Part shown: positions 1 to 9,954 of the stretch, one piece after another
Layout: every line of letters begins with the position of its first letter
Numbering within the stretch: position 1 is the stretch's first letter
Assembly: GCA_001579985.1 (NCBI GenBank)
Contig: LRSR01006096.1
Coordinates: forward strand, 1 to 31,946
Length of the DNA: 31,946 bases
Direction: 5' to 3'
Source: Hypsibius dujardini
Taxonomy: Eukaryota > Tardigrada > Eutardigrada > Parachela > Hypsibiidae
The notes under the pieces: model-generated
What the model was told of the DNA's origin: nothing
The model's input: only the letters and a program-made list of their open reading frames with translations
Database searches by the model: none
Program-made: the position numbers and the translations under genes

Positions 1-2
1 CT

Positions 3-212
3 TTGACGGGTCTAACGACCTTCTTTTGGGGAATAGCCGTGCTGATATGGTTCTACGATATCGACTACATGGAGGACTGTCGGTGGCGTGCGCGTTTCTT
101 CCGTTGCATAACACGTCGTCGGAGCGTATCGCCGGGCCCTTTGACGGCTAAACTACGCGATCTGGCAATGCGCGACAAAAGGTTGTCTATCACATCGGCT
201 GCAGCTACATAG
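3..212 (+). CDS. Possible terminal exon of an unidentified membrane protein (5' partial)
   Basis: An open frame runs from the window edge to a TAG at 210-212, giving about 69 residues. It starts with a hydrophobic stretch (GLTTFFWGIAVLIWFYDI, about residues 3-20) that would make one membrane helix. A Cys/Arg-rich basic segment follows (residues about 25-42), then a short polar tail ending SITSAAAT. The first codon in the frame is TTG, so this is not a start. The piece would be the last exon of a gene lying mostly outside the window on the left. I do not recognise the family. No AATAAA was seen close downstream. It could also be a chance open frame. Confidence 0.3.
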   Translation: MTGLTTFFWGIAVLIWFYDIDYMEDCRWRARFFRCITRRRSVSPGPLTAKLRDLAMRDKRLSITSAAAT

Positions 213-611
213 TCATATTTCTCATTGTTGTTTTGTGGTTACGTTATTACGTTGATGATCGTTACTGTAATTTGTTGTTTGGATCAGTCATTCATTAACT
301 TTCCAATGTGCTACTCTTGTGTATACAACAAACATGCTACAACTACGCCATGCTCCACATTAACTTGGATGCGGTTTATTCTTTTCACGCCATTTGGCCT
401 CGAATACATTTTGGAAAAGACGCTTCACCAAATGTTGAAACGTAAAATGTTATACTGTAAAAGAATGACTATTTTAATCTGGAATACTAGCTATGATATC
501 TGAAGACAAAAGTATGAATGCAGTATAAGGATCCAAACTGGAAAAGGGCGCGCGAAGGTTTGAAGGGTTAGGGGCGCAAATCAAAATTTCCCCTAGGGTC
601 AAGCAACGGGT
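213..611. other. Non-coding stretch, no recognised gene
   Basis: AT-rich DNA between the possible membrane-protein exon and the first inverted-repeat transposon. A 92-codon open frame at 225-503 (+) is Cys/Leu/Met-rich with no recognisable domain, and I do not regard it as a gene. Confidence 0.4.
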
Positions 612-1020
612 ATAAAACCCGGCTTAGACTGCAAGTCCCCCGGTCCCTTCCCCTTTTCTATTTCCTATTATTGATAAGTTTCCTCTAACTCGATAAAGTG
701 CGAATGAATTTGTTTAGAATCCTTCATGTTTCCTCCCCTTCAAACCCTAGATATTGGACATTGCCCGAACGAGTGCGGAGGGACAAACTAAAACGCCCAC
801 TTTTATCTTCACTCGCGATGTTATGGCCACACCATTTATTCCACCAATGTCTAAATCACAGGGTTTTTACATTAAAAGATTGAGGAACTATTGGGCTTTC
901 CAAAATGACTAAATTTGTTATGGTGGTTCAAAGAGATCTCGGTCAACACTCGTAGAAGCAACAGGAGACAAAATGGGGAAGGGGAGGGAGAGGGGACTTG
1001 TAACGTAAGCCATAAAACTC
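612..1020. mobile_element. Non-autonomous inverted-repeat transposon (family M1), full-length copy with 9-bp target duplication
   Basis: The element body is 621-1011 (391 bp). Its left end reads GGCTTAGACTGCAAGTCCCC. The reverse complement of its right end reads GGCTTACGTTACAAGTCCCC, so the ends form an imperfect terminal inverted repeat of about 35 bp that runs into C-rich sequence. The flanks 612-620 (ATAAAACCC) and 1012-1020 (ATAAAACTC) match at 8 of 9 positions, as expected of a 9-bp target-site duplication. No transposase is encoded. A 9-bp duplication is typical of Mutator-like elements, but superfamily assignment is inference. Related truncated copies lie at 19962-20310 and 22860-23146. 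Confidence 0.7.
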
Positions 1021-2658
1021 AGAAGGAAGAAGAACTTTTTGAAAATTGAACCTTCATAAGGGTCTCTGACAGTATACATTTTTTTCGCTATGAACATTTC
1101 CTCGGCAAACATTAAAAAGATTGAGAAAATTACATATCCAGTCTGCAATCAGAAGAATGATACGTAAGAGGGACTCGCGCGTTAGAAAGAAGAACATATT
1201 CAAAAGAAAAAGATGACCGATTGAACCCATCAACTCCATATATCAAGGTCAGATGTTTTTGACGGCGAAATTCATTTCATTTTGCAGTATGATTCAAAAA
1301 ATAAAATTAATTCACACTTTTTTGAGTGATCTGGTAAAACTTACGTTCTTTCAGTCAACTAATGATATTTATTCCAAACAAATTCTTCATAACCTTTTTT
1401 CACTGGTATGTTCTTGCCCTAGCCTTCCATTTGTTTGCTTAGCATGTTATTCATTCTAATGTATTTTTGTATAATATACTGATTACAATGGGCATTACGG
1501 TACATGTACTACTGTAGTTTTTACAAGTCCAACATCCGTTTGATTGCTGTGTTAGATAGTGTACTATTAAAGACCTCAGATAGCTTTTTGATATACTTAA
1601 TTCACTTGAATCTCAATTCTCGGGAACGTGTGTTTGAATTGTTTTAGTCCCACGGGTATAGTCAACCCGACTAACACAGGTAACGTACTTGTACCATACA
1701 GGGGTGAACCATTTACACGTGACCATCTTGCAAATTCTTAACGTGAGTGCACATTTTTTTACCATTTAATTTTTGAAATCGATGAAGCAATGAGTTTCCT
1801 GCATTTTGAGTGATTTTGAATGTTGCAACCTCATCCATGGCGCAATGCCAACCGTTTTTTCAAACCCGTGTTCAAAGCTCAACGTGTTGACTTTTACATC
1901 AGTCGATTTTGGCAAAAACGATGCAAAGTTATTCTGAAGACATTAATAATCTTGGCAATCGCTCAAAATATGGGGGATTTTGTGCTCCATGTATTTGTAA
2001 TTCCAGTTGACATTGTTTGATAAGCAACAAAAGAAGATAGTGGCTGGTCGAGGTTTGTATACGTTTTCGATTTCTCGTGTTCAAGTTGAAATCACGAAAC
2101 GCCAGGCTTTCTGCATGTTGAAGCACAAAGTAGGGACAACATGCGAAAAGCCTTGAAAATCCCGCGACGCCTGGCCGAACTTGGTGGGCATGTTTGGGGA
2201 AATAGTTCGTTCTTGGAAAAAGTCCAAGTTGCGACATCGAAAACCTGTCCTAACAGAAATAATTGATTATACTATTGAACATAATTTTCAGATTTGAAAA
2301 ACAATTAACGCGGAGCAAATGGTTGGAGAAATGAGAAAGTGGTTGCGTGTAAATGGTTTACGCTTGTACTGTTTCTATTCAGAAGCACTTTGGCAGACAA
2401 CGAATTTTAATTTATTGACGTCGAATACAGTAAATTCCAGGAAGACACGATGATGCGAGTAGCATGTGATCAGGTAATAGCGAAGAAGTCTTTCAAGCTG
2501 CTGGTACGCTTCGTATACCGTCCCTCTAGCCCGCCCGGTTTGGCACTCTTTCGAGTGGCATAATGCTCCCGGAAGACCAGCTCCAACTCTACCATATTTT
2601 GCGCTCCTGCAAACAGTTTCCCACTTTTTTCAAATTGTTTTCTTCTTTGATCATCAAT
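1021..2658. other. Long AT-rich intergenic stretch, nothing recognised
   Basis: Lies downstream of the Kv channel gene, which is read from the minus strand. Short open frames occur, the longest being 102 codons at 1929-2237 (-), but none shows a domain, and no flanking splice signal fits the neighbouring genes. The 3' UTR of the channel must begin here, at its left boundary 2658. Confidence 0.4.
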
Positions 2659-5600
2659 TTAATTCGTACGTCCTATATACGTACGATAAAAGTAGTGTTC
2701 AAAGCGTCGAACGACCGGCGGAATAATCATTCCCAACGCCAGTACCCCCGTAATAGCACAGATACATCCGACAACCTTTCCGCCGGGCGTTTTCGGGTAG
2801 ATGTCACCGTAACCGATCGTGGTCCCTGCAATAAAGGTAAAATCACGCGTGATGTCATCTTTAACTACGAGAAAGTAGTGTTGGACACCTGACGTGTTGC
2901 ATTGCATCTCTTATGATCCAAATTGTTGCGTGTAATTCAATACTAGAGCTGGTAACATATTGCACAGAAACGTCATGCTCTTCCGTCAGATTCTGCAATA
3001 GTAAACCTACTAGTATAATTCAATCAAAATAGTCAATGTGGAGTTGGAAATTTCATCAAAAGTGCATCTTAAAATATGTCAAAAATGTCTTTTAAATTGA
3101 AACAGAATAATTAGACTCTTACACATAATTTTTCAGAAACTGTAATAATGTTTTTGAAAACCTGATTTCAGTATGTTTTATTGACCACCTGCGGCGTAAT
3201 AGTTTTCTCTGAACGTAAGTACTATTCGAAAACCAATCTGAAATATTTACGTCGCTTGTAACTTTCCTATTTATTTTGAATGAAGAATCTCAAGTGATTG
3301 TCCGTTTTTTTGTGGTGATTTTCCCATTTTTACGATTTAATGAAGTCCAAAAACAATAATAATTAGTTAATAATAATAATAATAATAATAATAGTAAATT
3401 AATATTTCTCAAACCTTTAAATAACACCAACAGCTGTGTAATCGAAGTACATATATATGATTGGTCGTTTTGACAAATGAGCAATAGTCGATTTTATATC
3501 AAAAAACATCGCGATTTGCCAATCTTCATAATTGTGTATTACTTTTTGGTAAATGTATAAATGTTCGAATGTACCTCGTTGCGAGTAGAATTGTTGACAA
3601 CCGTTTTGTAAAAATACAGGGGTCGTCACTAATATTTGCTCATCTTTGAATGATTTTCCCAATAATTTAGGTATATCAAAATCCATTAAATTCTTTCAGA
3701 AAACAGGTGACTAATTGAGTTACCAATTCTCTTTACAGAATAATCAGTTTTTGAGAAAATAACTGCCGCCCAACCAGACAGTCGTGCTATATAACCTTCT
3801 ACAATCTTGGATGCTCCGCCTAACTGATCCGATTATGACTTTGACCGTTATAAGCAACAAAGTTATTTCTTATGCTTCCGCAATACCGTTTTCTGCGTGG
3901 AAGGCTGGCACTGCACTAACGCCCGGCGAGATCGACAAAAAGGCATCTTGTTTCAATCGAAAAATCATCTGGCTTTAAGCAGCACAATTAGCCATAATTG
4001 ACCGTCTTCTTCCACGAAGTACCGAAGAATCTCTCCAGCAAACAATCTGAGAATAATTTCATTTGAAAAATGATCTAAACTCTATTTACCACATTTTCTG
4101 CAAGTATGGGTATTACGGCAACTATACGGCAGAGGCTCATTTAGGGTCCATACAGGTCGGAAACAGAACTTCGCATGGTAGGACCAGGGGGCGGGGGGCG
4201 GGCGAAGGAGTAAAATATAATTTTTTTAAGATTGAACCCAAAGTTGAGCCTTTTATCCTTAATCATTTAAAAACTTTTGGGGATTTGGAGATCTAATTTC
4301 CAGGAGGCCCCTGGGATTTCAACACATGTTCAAAAATACAGTTTTTCGTTCGAATTTAAGGTTTGTTGAGGTCCAATATAAGCTCTCTATCGATGAATAC
4401 AAATCGGAGGTTTAAAACATTCTAGAACGGTCCAAATTCGATGAAAACCTGACGTTTTTGAACACGTTTCAAAATCCCAGGGTGCCCGGCAATAAGACCC
4501 TCACACCCCTATAAGTTTCAAAATGATCAGGGATAAGAGGCCAAATTTTAGGTTCAATCTTGAAAAAAAGCATTTTGCCCCTTTGCCCACCGCCTGGCCC
4601 TACCACGAGGGGTCCTGGTTCCGACCTGTAAGGACCCCAAATGAGCCTCTAATGTACTGTTCATTTATGCAAACTCTTCAAAGTTGAGCAAATGTTGGTG
4701 ACGACCCCTGTAGCAAAGTACAGTTTTCTTACATGTGATGACGGCCCACCAAAAGGACGCCGGAATGCTGGTGTAATCGGTGTTGGTGGTCTCGCGTTCC
4801 GCGTAATACATGGTCGTGGAGAAAAAAATGGCCCCGACCACCAAAAACAGAACCATAATGCCGAGCTCCTTCTTCGCGCTGCGCAACGTCTGCGTCAGCA
4901 CCTTCAGCCCATCCGAATAGTCGTCCATTTTGAGGACTTTAAACACCCGAAACAGCCGCAAAATCCGGAAAGCCAGTAGAAAATTGATGGACGGTCCACT
5001 GCTCCGCCCGTTGGTGGTGGCCGTGACAATGACATCCTCCAGAAATGGCGTAATGGATAGGACATCCACGATGGCCATGAAGTTGCAGAAAAAGAGGCGT
5101 TTCTCTGGGGACGCGGCGAATCGGACGACAATGTCAAAGATGAACCAACTGTTGCAGATCACGTCGACCACGAAGAATGGATTGCTGAAAGCATTCACTT
5201 TGTATTCAAACTTCCGGTGTTGCACCGTTTCGTTGCCGAAATCGCCCACCGGAACGACATCTTGAAAGGCCTGTAACCGATGGTAAATGTTAGCTGTCAT
5301 TTAATTTACAATTGTAACTGCAATTTATTTTCATTCAGCAATAGGCCTCTCGAATCCGAATTTAAAAGTTTAAACTAAATTAAAACTATTTATAATTCTT
5401 CCCATACCAAAACAAAAGAAAATATTACAAATCTTTCAAAAAAAGGCATTTAAATTGGATTAACACTAATTGATAATATTAATTAAATTAATTAAATTAA
5501 AATATTTGTCTTGAAACAATCTTTTAATTCTGATGGATTAGGGGTTAATTTAAATCATTTAGATAAAAATGCATCTGTCCGTCATAGATGATGTATATAC

Positions 5601-7454
5601 TTTTCTATCGAATTGCACAATACCCCAGACTAAAATTATTCTGCAGAGGTACTTTATTACGTTGTTCATATATTTTATAAGCAATCCCTTATTTCGCTAC
5701 GTAATTATCATTAATGGGATTCTTGTTAATAGTATCGATATTCAGTCATTCAGATTGGCGTGGGCTGTGAGACTTAATTTAGATTTGTCATAAATCATTT
5801 AGATTAGATTATATGTGGTTTTTTTTATCCACCAAGTTAACCATTTATTGAAAGTCTCTAAAAATAATTATCTTAGTCGGATTGTGGACTGGCTCGTGGC
5901 CAGTGGTCAACGAAAGCGTCTAAGTTTTTGTCAGAATTTGACAAAAACTCGGACGCCTTCGTTGATTAATGAATAAAATTGACTACTATAGAAACTCATC
6001 TATTGATTAATGTTTTGACCAAATATGGAGCGGATAAGTGCAAGAAGCAGTTTTCATCGGTAATTTTTCATCTAACTCAACAGTGGATAAAAAGACACGA
6101 ATTTTTCAAAGTCGCCTAAAAGAATTAAAAATTAAATGTTTTCTTAATAAGAGAGAACTATGAAAGGAAAAAATACCTCTGGCACTCAAATGGTGTCCGG
6201 TCTGCCACCGGATGTTAACGGGTTAAATGATTAGCTTGAATTAATCTTAAACAATTACCTGCAGAGAAATAACACAAAGAGCTATGATGGCTGTTAAGAC
6301 CATGCAAATATCAAAAATCGCGATGGCACGAGCGAAGATCGAACTGTCCGGACAGTTGAAGAGGTCGTAAACGAGGAGCTGGACTTTGTTCGTCGGTAGA
6401 ATTTCCGGTTCGTCGTGGAGCTCCTCGGCGCGGAGAAATTTGTGGATCATTTCGTCACCCAGGTCGAAGAAGAGCATTTCACGGACGAATACGTGGATAG
6501 GGACAGTGGTCGGTTGGACGATCTTCCCAGTGCGGTAGTACTCGAGGATGGAGTCGAATGCCAGGCGATTACGGTCGAAGAAGTACGATTTCGTCCCGGC
6601 GTCGTAGAAGGCGTCTCGGCGCTTCGGATCGGCTAAGAGGGATTTGGGGATCCGGGCAAGGGTGCTGGCTCGTGTCTGGTACTGGAATCCACCGACGTTG
6701 ATGGTCAGAATGTCGTCTGGAGGATTGTTGGGAAACCCGGAGCTCCAGGGATGTCTGAAATGTTTTTAGTTGCCATTAAAATGTAATTATATATGTCACT
6801 AGAAATTTAGTTAGAAATTTATTACACTTAAAATAAATAATTCGAAAACAATTTGAAAAACTGGGGATCACAAATCGTTGAGTCTTGTCTCGGGCTTCTC
6901 CGTGCAGCTCCTTTCGTGCGTTCGGGTAGCCAAATTAATATCGAATTACATCTATAAAATGATAGGCTGTTAGGTAATTTTAATGAATTTTCAAACAATG
7001 GCAAACATCAGAAAAATATGAATCTTCTCTTGGATATGGAATAAGTAGTTGGTTCTGGATTAATTAAATATGTTAAATTTCATATAAGACAACAAGAAAA
7101 TGTGTGAATCGCCGGGGATGAAGATCGGATCATTAGAACTTTCGTAGTTCCGGCAATTATAACCTTTGAATTCCACAAATTATTTTCTAGTAAATCAGGA
7201 TAATTTAATTCTACAAAATTGTGTAAAGTTTTAATTATGACAACAAAACTTTGAAAAAAATTGTTGATCTCGAATCGACTATAAAGAACAGCTGTAATCT
7301 AGCCTCAATCGCTTCTTCCGTTGAAATGGACAGGCATGGAGTCATATTTTCATCAGTGTGTGTATAAAAATGCGTACCGCCGCTTATCTTCCTCGTCTAT
7401 TGTAATTATCGGATCGAGCGATCCGCTGGTATTCTCAGGCGCTGATATGCTCAT
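2659..7454 (-). CDS. Voltage-gated K+ channel alpha subunit, Shaker/Kv1-like, divergent
   Basis: Plasma-membrane channel opened by depolarisation; it passes K+ as a tetramer. Exons (minus strand): 7454-7378, 6754-6259, 5270-4733, 2825-2659. All junctions are GT-AG and in phase (2, 0 and 1 overhanging bases), giving 425 residues. Order: short N-terminus from MSISAPENTS; T1 tetramerisation domain about 40-130 (ILTINVGGFQYQTR, FFDRNR, ILEYYRTG); S1 about 167-190; N-glycosylation site NET at 204; S2 with SWFIFDIVVRF (232-242); S3; S4 RILRLFRVFKVLK (293-305) with three Arg and two Lys; S5; pore TTIGYGD at 372-378; S6 386-408. S1, S2, T1 and S4 resemble Kv1/Shaker more than Kv2-4. Odd points: the filter segment starts with Trp (codon split over the last intron) where Met is usual; the S6 PVP hinge is IIPP; the protein stops about 13 residues after S6; and DDYSD follows S4 where a basic segment is usual. 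Introns are large (623, 988 and 1907 bp) and hold repeats. Confidence 0.9.
3368..3393. repeat. (TAA)n microsatellite
   Basis: About eight uninterrupted TAA units inside the last intron of the Kv channel gene. Confidence 0.9.
4131..4650. mobile_element. Foldback transposon family F1, copy A (520 bp)
   Basis: Almost the whole element is an inverted repeat. The left arm 4131-4357 begins AGAGGCTCATTTAGGGTCCA, and the right arm 4433-4650 read in reverse begins AGAGGCTCATTTGGGGTCCT. The arms stay alignable through ATTGAACC and GTTCAAAAA up to CGAATTT, leaving a loop of about 75 bases. It encodes no protein. It lies in the last intron of the Kv channel (2826-4732). Copy B at 7807-8309 has the same orientation and a similar loop (AAGCTCTCTATCGATGAATA). 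No clear target duplication was found, so the exact ends are uncertain by a few bases. Confidence 0.75.
5907..5965. ncRNA. Near-perfect 27-bp hairpin in a Kv channel intron (possible small-RNA precursor)
   Basis: The left arm 5907-5933 begins TCAACGAAAGCGTC and ends TTTTTGTCA. The right arm 5939-5965 is its reverse complement except at three positions. The loop is five bases (GAATT). In a minus-strand transcript, the sense of the host gene, two of the three differences become G-U wobbles. The stem is shorter and the loop smaller than in a usual animal pre-miRNA, so a transposon remnant or an unrelated palindrome is equally likely. Confidence 0.3.
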
Positions 7455-7806
7455 TATAAAGGACGCTAAAGAGCGTGGCGCTGGGGCGTAAGGGGAATAG
7501 GATGGAGGCCGTCCAGGGCACCGAGATCGCGAATGAAGTAACATGATCCTTACACGGGGCGATTGAATAGTATGCTCGTAAATCAAGGACAGTGACGGAA
7601 AAAATTGCAAATTCTTGGTTTTGGACAAAAAAGAACGAAAAAATCGTATGGAATTGTGACCTCAGAAACAGAGTCCACAAACGATCAAGGCCATCCCTCT
7701 AACGTCACATCGCCATGTTTAAGTTTTCGCACACGACAATCCTTCTACGAAGAATACCCCAATACCAATATTTGTCTAGGTACAAAGCTATACACGGGCT
7801 ACTTCC

Positions 7807-8309
7807 AGAGGCTCGTCTAGGGTCCTTACAAGTCCGAACCAGGATCCCTCATGGTAGGGCCAGGGGTGGGCAAATGGACGAGATTCATTTTTTTAAGACT
7901 GAACCCGAAATTTGGCCTCTTGTCCCCGGTAATTTTGAAACTTATGGGGTATGGGGGTCTGATTTCCAGGGGCCCCTGGGATTTCAACACATGTTCAAAA
8001 ACAGTTTTTCGTTCAAATTTGAGGTTTTTCAAGGCCCAATATAAGCTCTCTATCGATGAATACAAATGCAAGGTCCAAAACACTCAAAACCGGTCTAAAT
8101 TTAATTAAAAACCAATGTTTTTGAAAACATTTTGAAATTCCTTGGAAATCAGACTCTCACCCCCCCCCCTCCACAAGTTTCAAACTGATCAAAACAAAAG
8201 GCCGAATTTTGGGTTGAATCATGAAAAAAAATCTTTTGCCCCTATGCTCACCCCTCGCCCTACTCTGAGGGGTCCTGGTTCCGATCTGTAGAACCCTAAA
8301 CGAGCCTCG
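7807..8309. mobile_element. Foldback transposon family F1, copy B (about 503 bp)
   Basis: The left arm 7807-8020 begins AGAGGCTCGTCTAGGGTCCT. The right arm 8096-8309 reads in reverse as CGAGGCTCGTTTAGGGTTCT. The loop of about 75 bases shares AAGCTCTCTATCGATGAATA with copy A. The whole element is alignable with copy A at 4131-4650 in the same orientation. It lies just upstream of the Kv channel start codon at 7454. A poly-C run at 8160-8169 interrupts the right arm. Confidence 0.75.
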
Positions 8310-9043
8310 GGCTATGTTCGAGATTAAGGGATCCATATACGTTCGTACCCATATGCCACGCACTGAGACGTTGCGGTTGTGTATGGACGGAAGGTGTGGC
8401 ACAAAGGATTACATCTGTACATATGTGCAAGGCAAAGTTTAACCGGCAGCGCTCGCGGTTGATTTGCCCATCATATATCGATTTGATGTGGCATAGCCAG
8501 CTCAAACGTTCCCACGCCAATGATGATGTTAATCGATCCCGAAACTTCACCGCACACTTTTGTTTGCAGTGGCCAATGGTAACGATCGACGACCGAGTGT
8601 AGGGCCAATTTATGTTTCACAAATCTTCGATTAATCCGGAGGCCTCATCTATTTTCAGCCCCATTCACAACAGAATACAGTGCAAATTTCTACTGGAGCG
8701 AGCTTCGCTTTTTATTCCTCAAACCGGTTAAGTTGTCTGGTAAAACTGAACTCTTGTAAACTGAACTTTTGTAAACTGAACTGTAAATTGATCTAATTGC
8801 TGCAGATATCGTATGGTTAACAATAAAAGAGCTTTGACAACGTTCAGCTTAATTACTTAATTAATTACTTATCATTATAATCCGATCAAAATTGCTAAAA
8901 TGGAACATGCTTTTGCTTTTTTGGGTCGTCAAGGTCACCGAATACTGTCAGATAGTTGAAAGTTAAAAAAATTGCGGCCCCTGTTGTAGCCTTGAGATTG
9001 GTTATAAGTCGAGAAGCTAGGAAGAAATAAAATCACGCTACAA
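8310..9043. other. Non-coding stretch, nothing recognised
   Basis: Upstream flank of the Kv channel gene. Short open frames here overlap on both strands without domains or splice context. A small local duplication (TTGTAAACTGAACT) occurs near 8753-8780. Confidence 0.4.
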
Positions 9044-9430
9044 CTATTTCACCCCTCCCTTGTGGAGCCCAATAGCACCCCGGCTGGGTTACCCCCCCCC
9101 CATGAGTATATCAATGGAAGCAAAACAGCGCCCTGGCTATTTTCCCCTTTCATGCTACCCGTTCGTCCGTCCGCTACCTGTTCAGCCGTTACCCGTTGTT
9201 GGATCATCTATCTGACAATGGACTAATAATCAACGGACGAACAAAGAACGGTCAGACAGACGAAGAACGGAAAGATAATATGGGAAGGGTAAAATAGCAG
9301 TGGAATGATTTGGACCCCTGGTGACGTGTACAGGGAGGGTAAAGTTTCCAGTCTTTTAATGGGTACTAATAAATTACTTTTAAAATAATCGGGGTGCTTG
9401 GGCTCCAAAAGGGGGAGGGGAGTAAAATAG
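9044..9430. mobile_element. Inverted-repeat element (about 387 bp), family M2
   Basis: The left end 9044-9083 reads CTATTTCACCCCTCCC then TGGAGCCCAATAGCACCCCGG. The right end 9390-9430 reads in reverse as CTATTTTACTCCCCTCCC then TGGAGCCCAAGCACCCCG. A second, weaker inverted pair lies inside: GGCTATTTTCCCC near 9136 and, reversed, GCTATTTTACCC near 9296. This suggests nesting or an internal rearrangement. No protein is encoded. The target duplication is unclear. Confidence 0.55.
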
Positions 9431-9728
9431 CCACTCCAATAAAACTATTGTTTTGAAAGACTGCTGTATTGATTCATTCATTGACTGGGTCAAAACCATA
9501 CAAACCACAGCTAGACAAAAAGTATCAAACAAACTAAAAACAAAGTCTTTGCAAACATTAAACTAAACAATATATTGATTTTTTTTAATTATGTGCGATA
9601 TGATAGGAAAAATAATTTTGACATACTAATCAGGTCTGATCTGGTACCGGACATTAAACGAAATTTTTTTGTATTACAATATCATTTTTTACAGCGCTGT
9701 ATAGTCTCGTGCGGTGTACTGTACTAAC

Positions 9729-9913
9729 CTTAAATCCGCATCCATGGTGAAGGCAGAACTGAATGATCCCACTGAGGATCCGGTTCGAACTACGAGTTCC
9801 GTCTCCGAGGTCGCCCGGCCGAGTGTTTCGGTTGAGCCGCCGAACCACGATCCCCCAGCGCCCTCCCCAACTGGACTGTGATTAACCCGAGGCATCTTTG
9901 AGGTATTGCTCAT
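9729..9913 (-). CDS. Possible alternative first coding exon of the Kv channel (or exon of an unknown gene)
   Basis: A minus-strand frame starts at the ATG at 9913-9911 (MSNTSKMPRVNHSPVGEG...) and reaches MDADLR at a good donor, TTTAAG/GTTAGT (9729/9728). That gives 61 codons plus two bases. The T1 exon of the channel at 6754 needs exactly a two-base overhang, so a splice would read MDADLR-HPWSSGF in frame. The exon is Gly/Ser/Thr-rich with no known domain. A clear acceptor (ATTTCTCAG) lies about 40 bases upstream, and the frame stays open to it, so this may instead be an internal exon. The link to the channel is inference from phase and position only. Confidence 0.35.
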
Positions 9914-9954
9914 GGCATGGTGAAGCCAGAGCTTCCGGCTGAGAAATTAAAGCC

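Noticed and set aside
1929-2237. 102-codon minus-strand open frame
   Set aside because: No recognisable motif and no supporting splice structure; a similar-length frame overlaps on the plus strand.
3417-3686. 89-codon minus-strand open frame in the Kv intron
   Set aside because: No domain, very AT-rich, and no splice or promoter context; open frames of this length are expected by chance here.
4692-5265. Plus-strand open frames of 95 and 111 codons
   Set aside because: They are antisense shadows of Kv exon 3, whose minus-strand frame has clear channel homology.
9778-9795. GGTTCGAAC resembling a tRNA B box
   Set aside because: No A box at the right spacing and no cloverleaf arms; it lies in the candidate Gly/Ser-rich exon.
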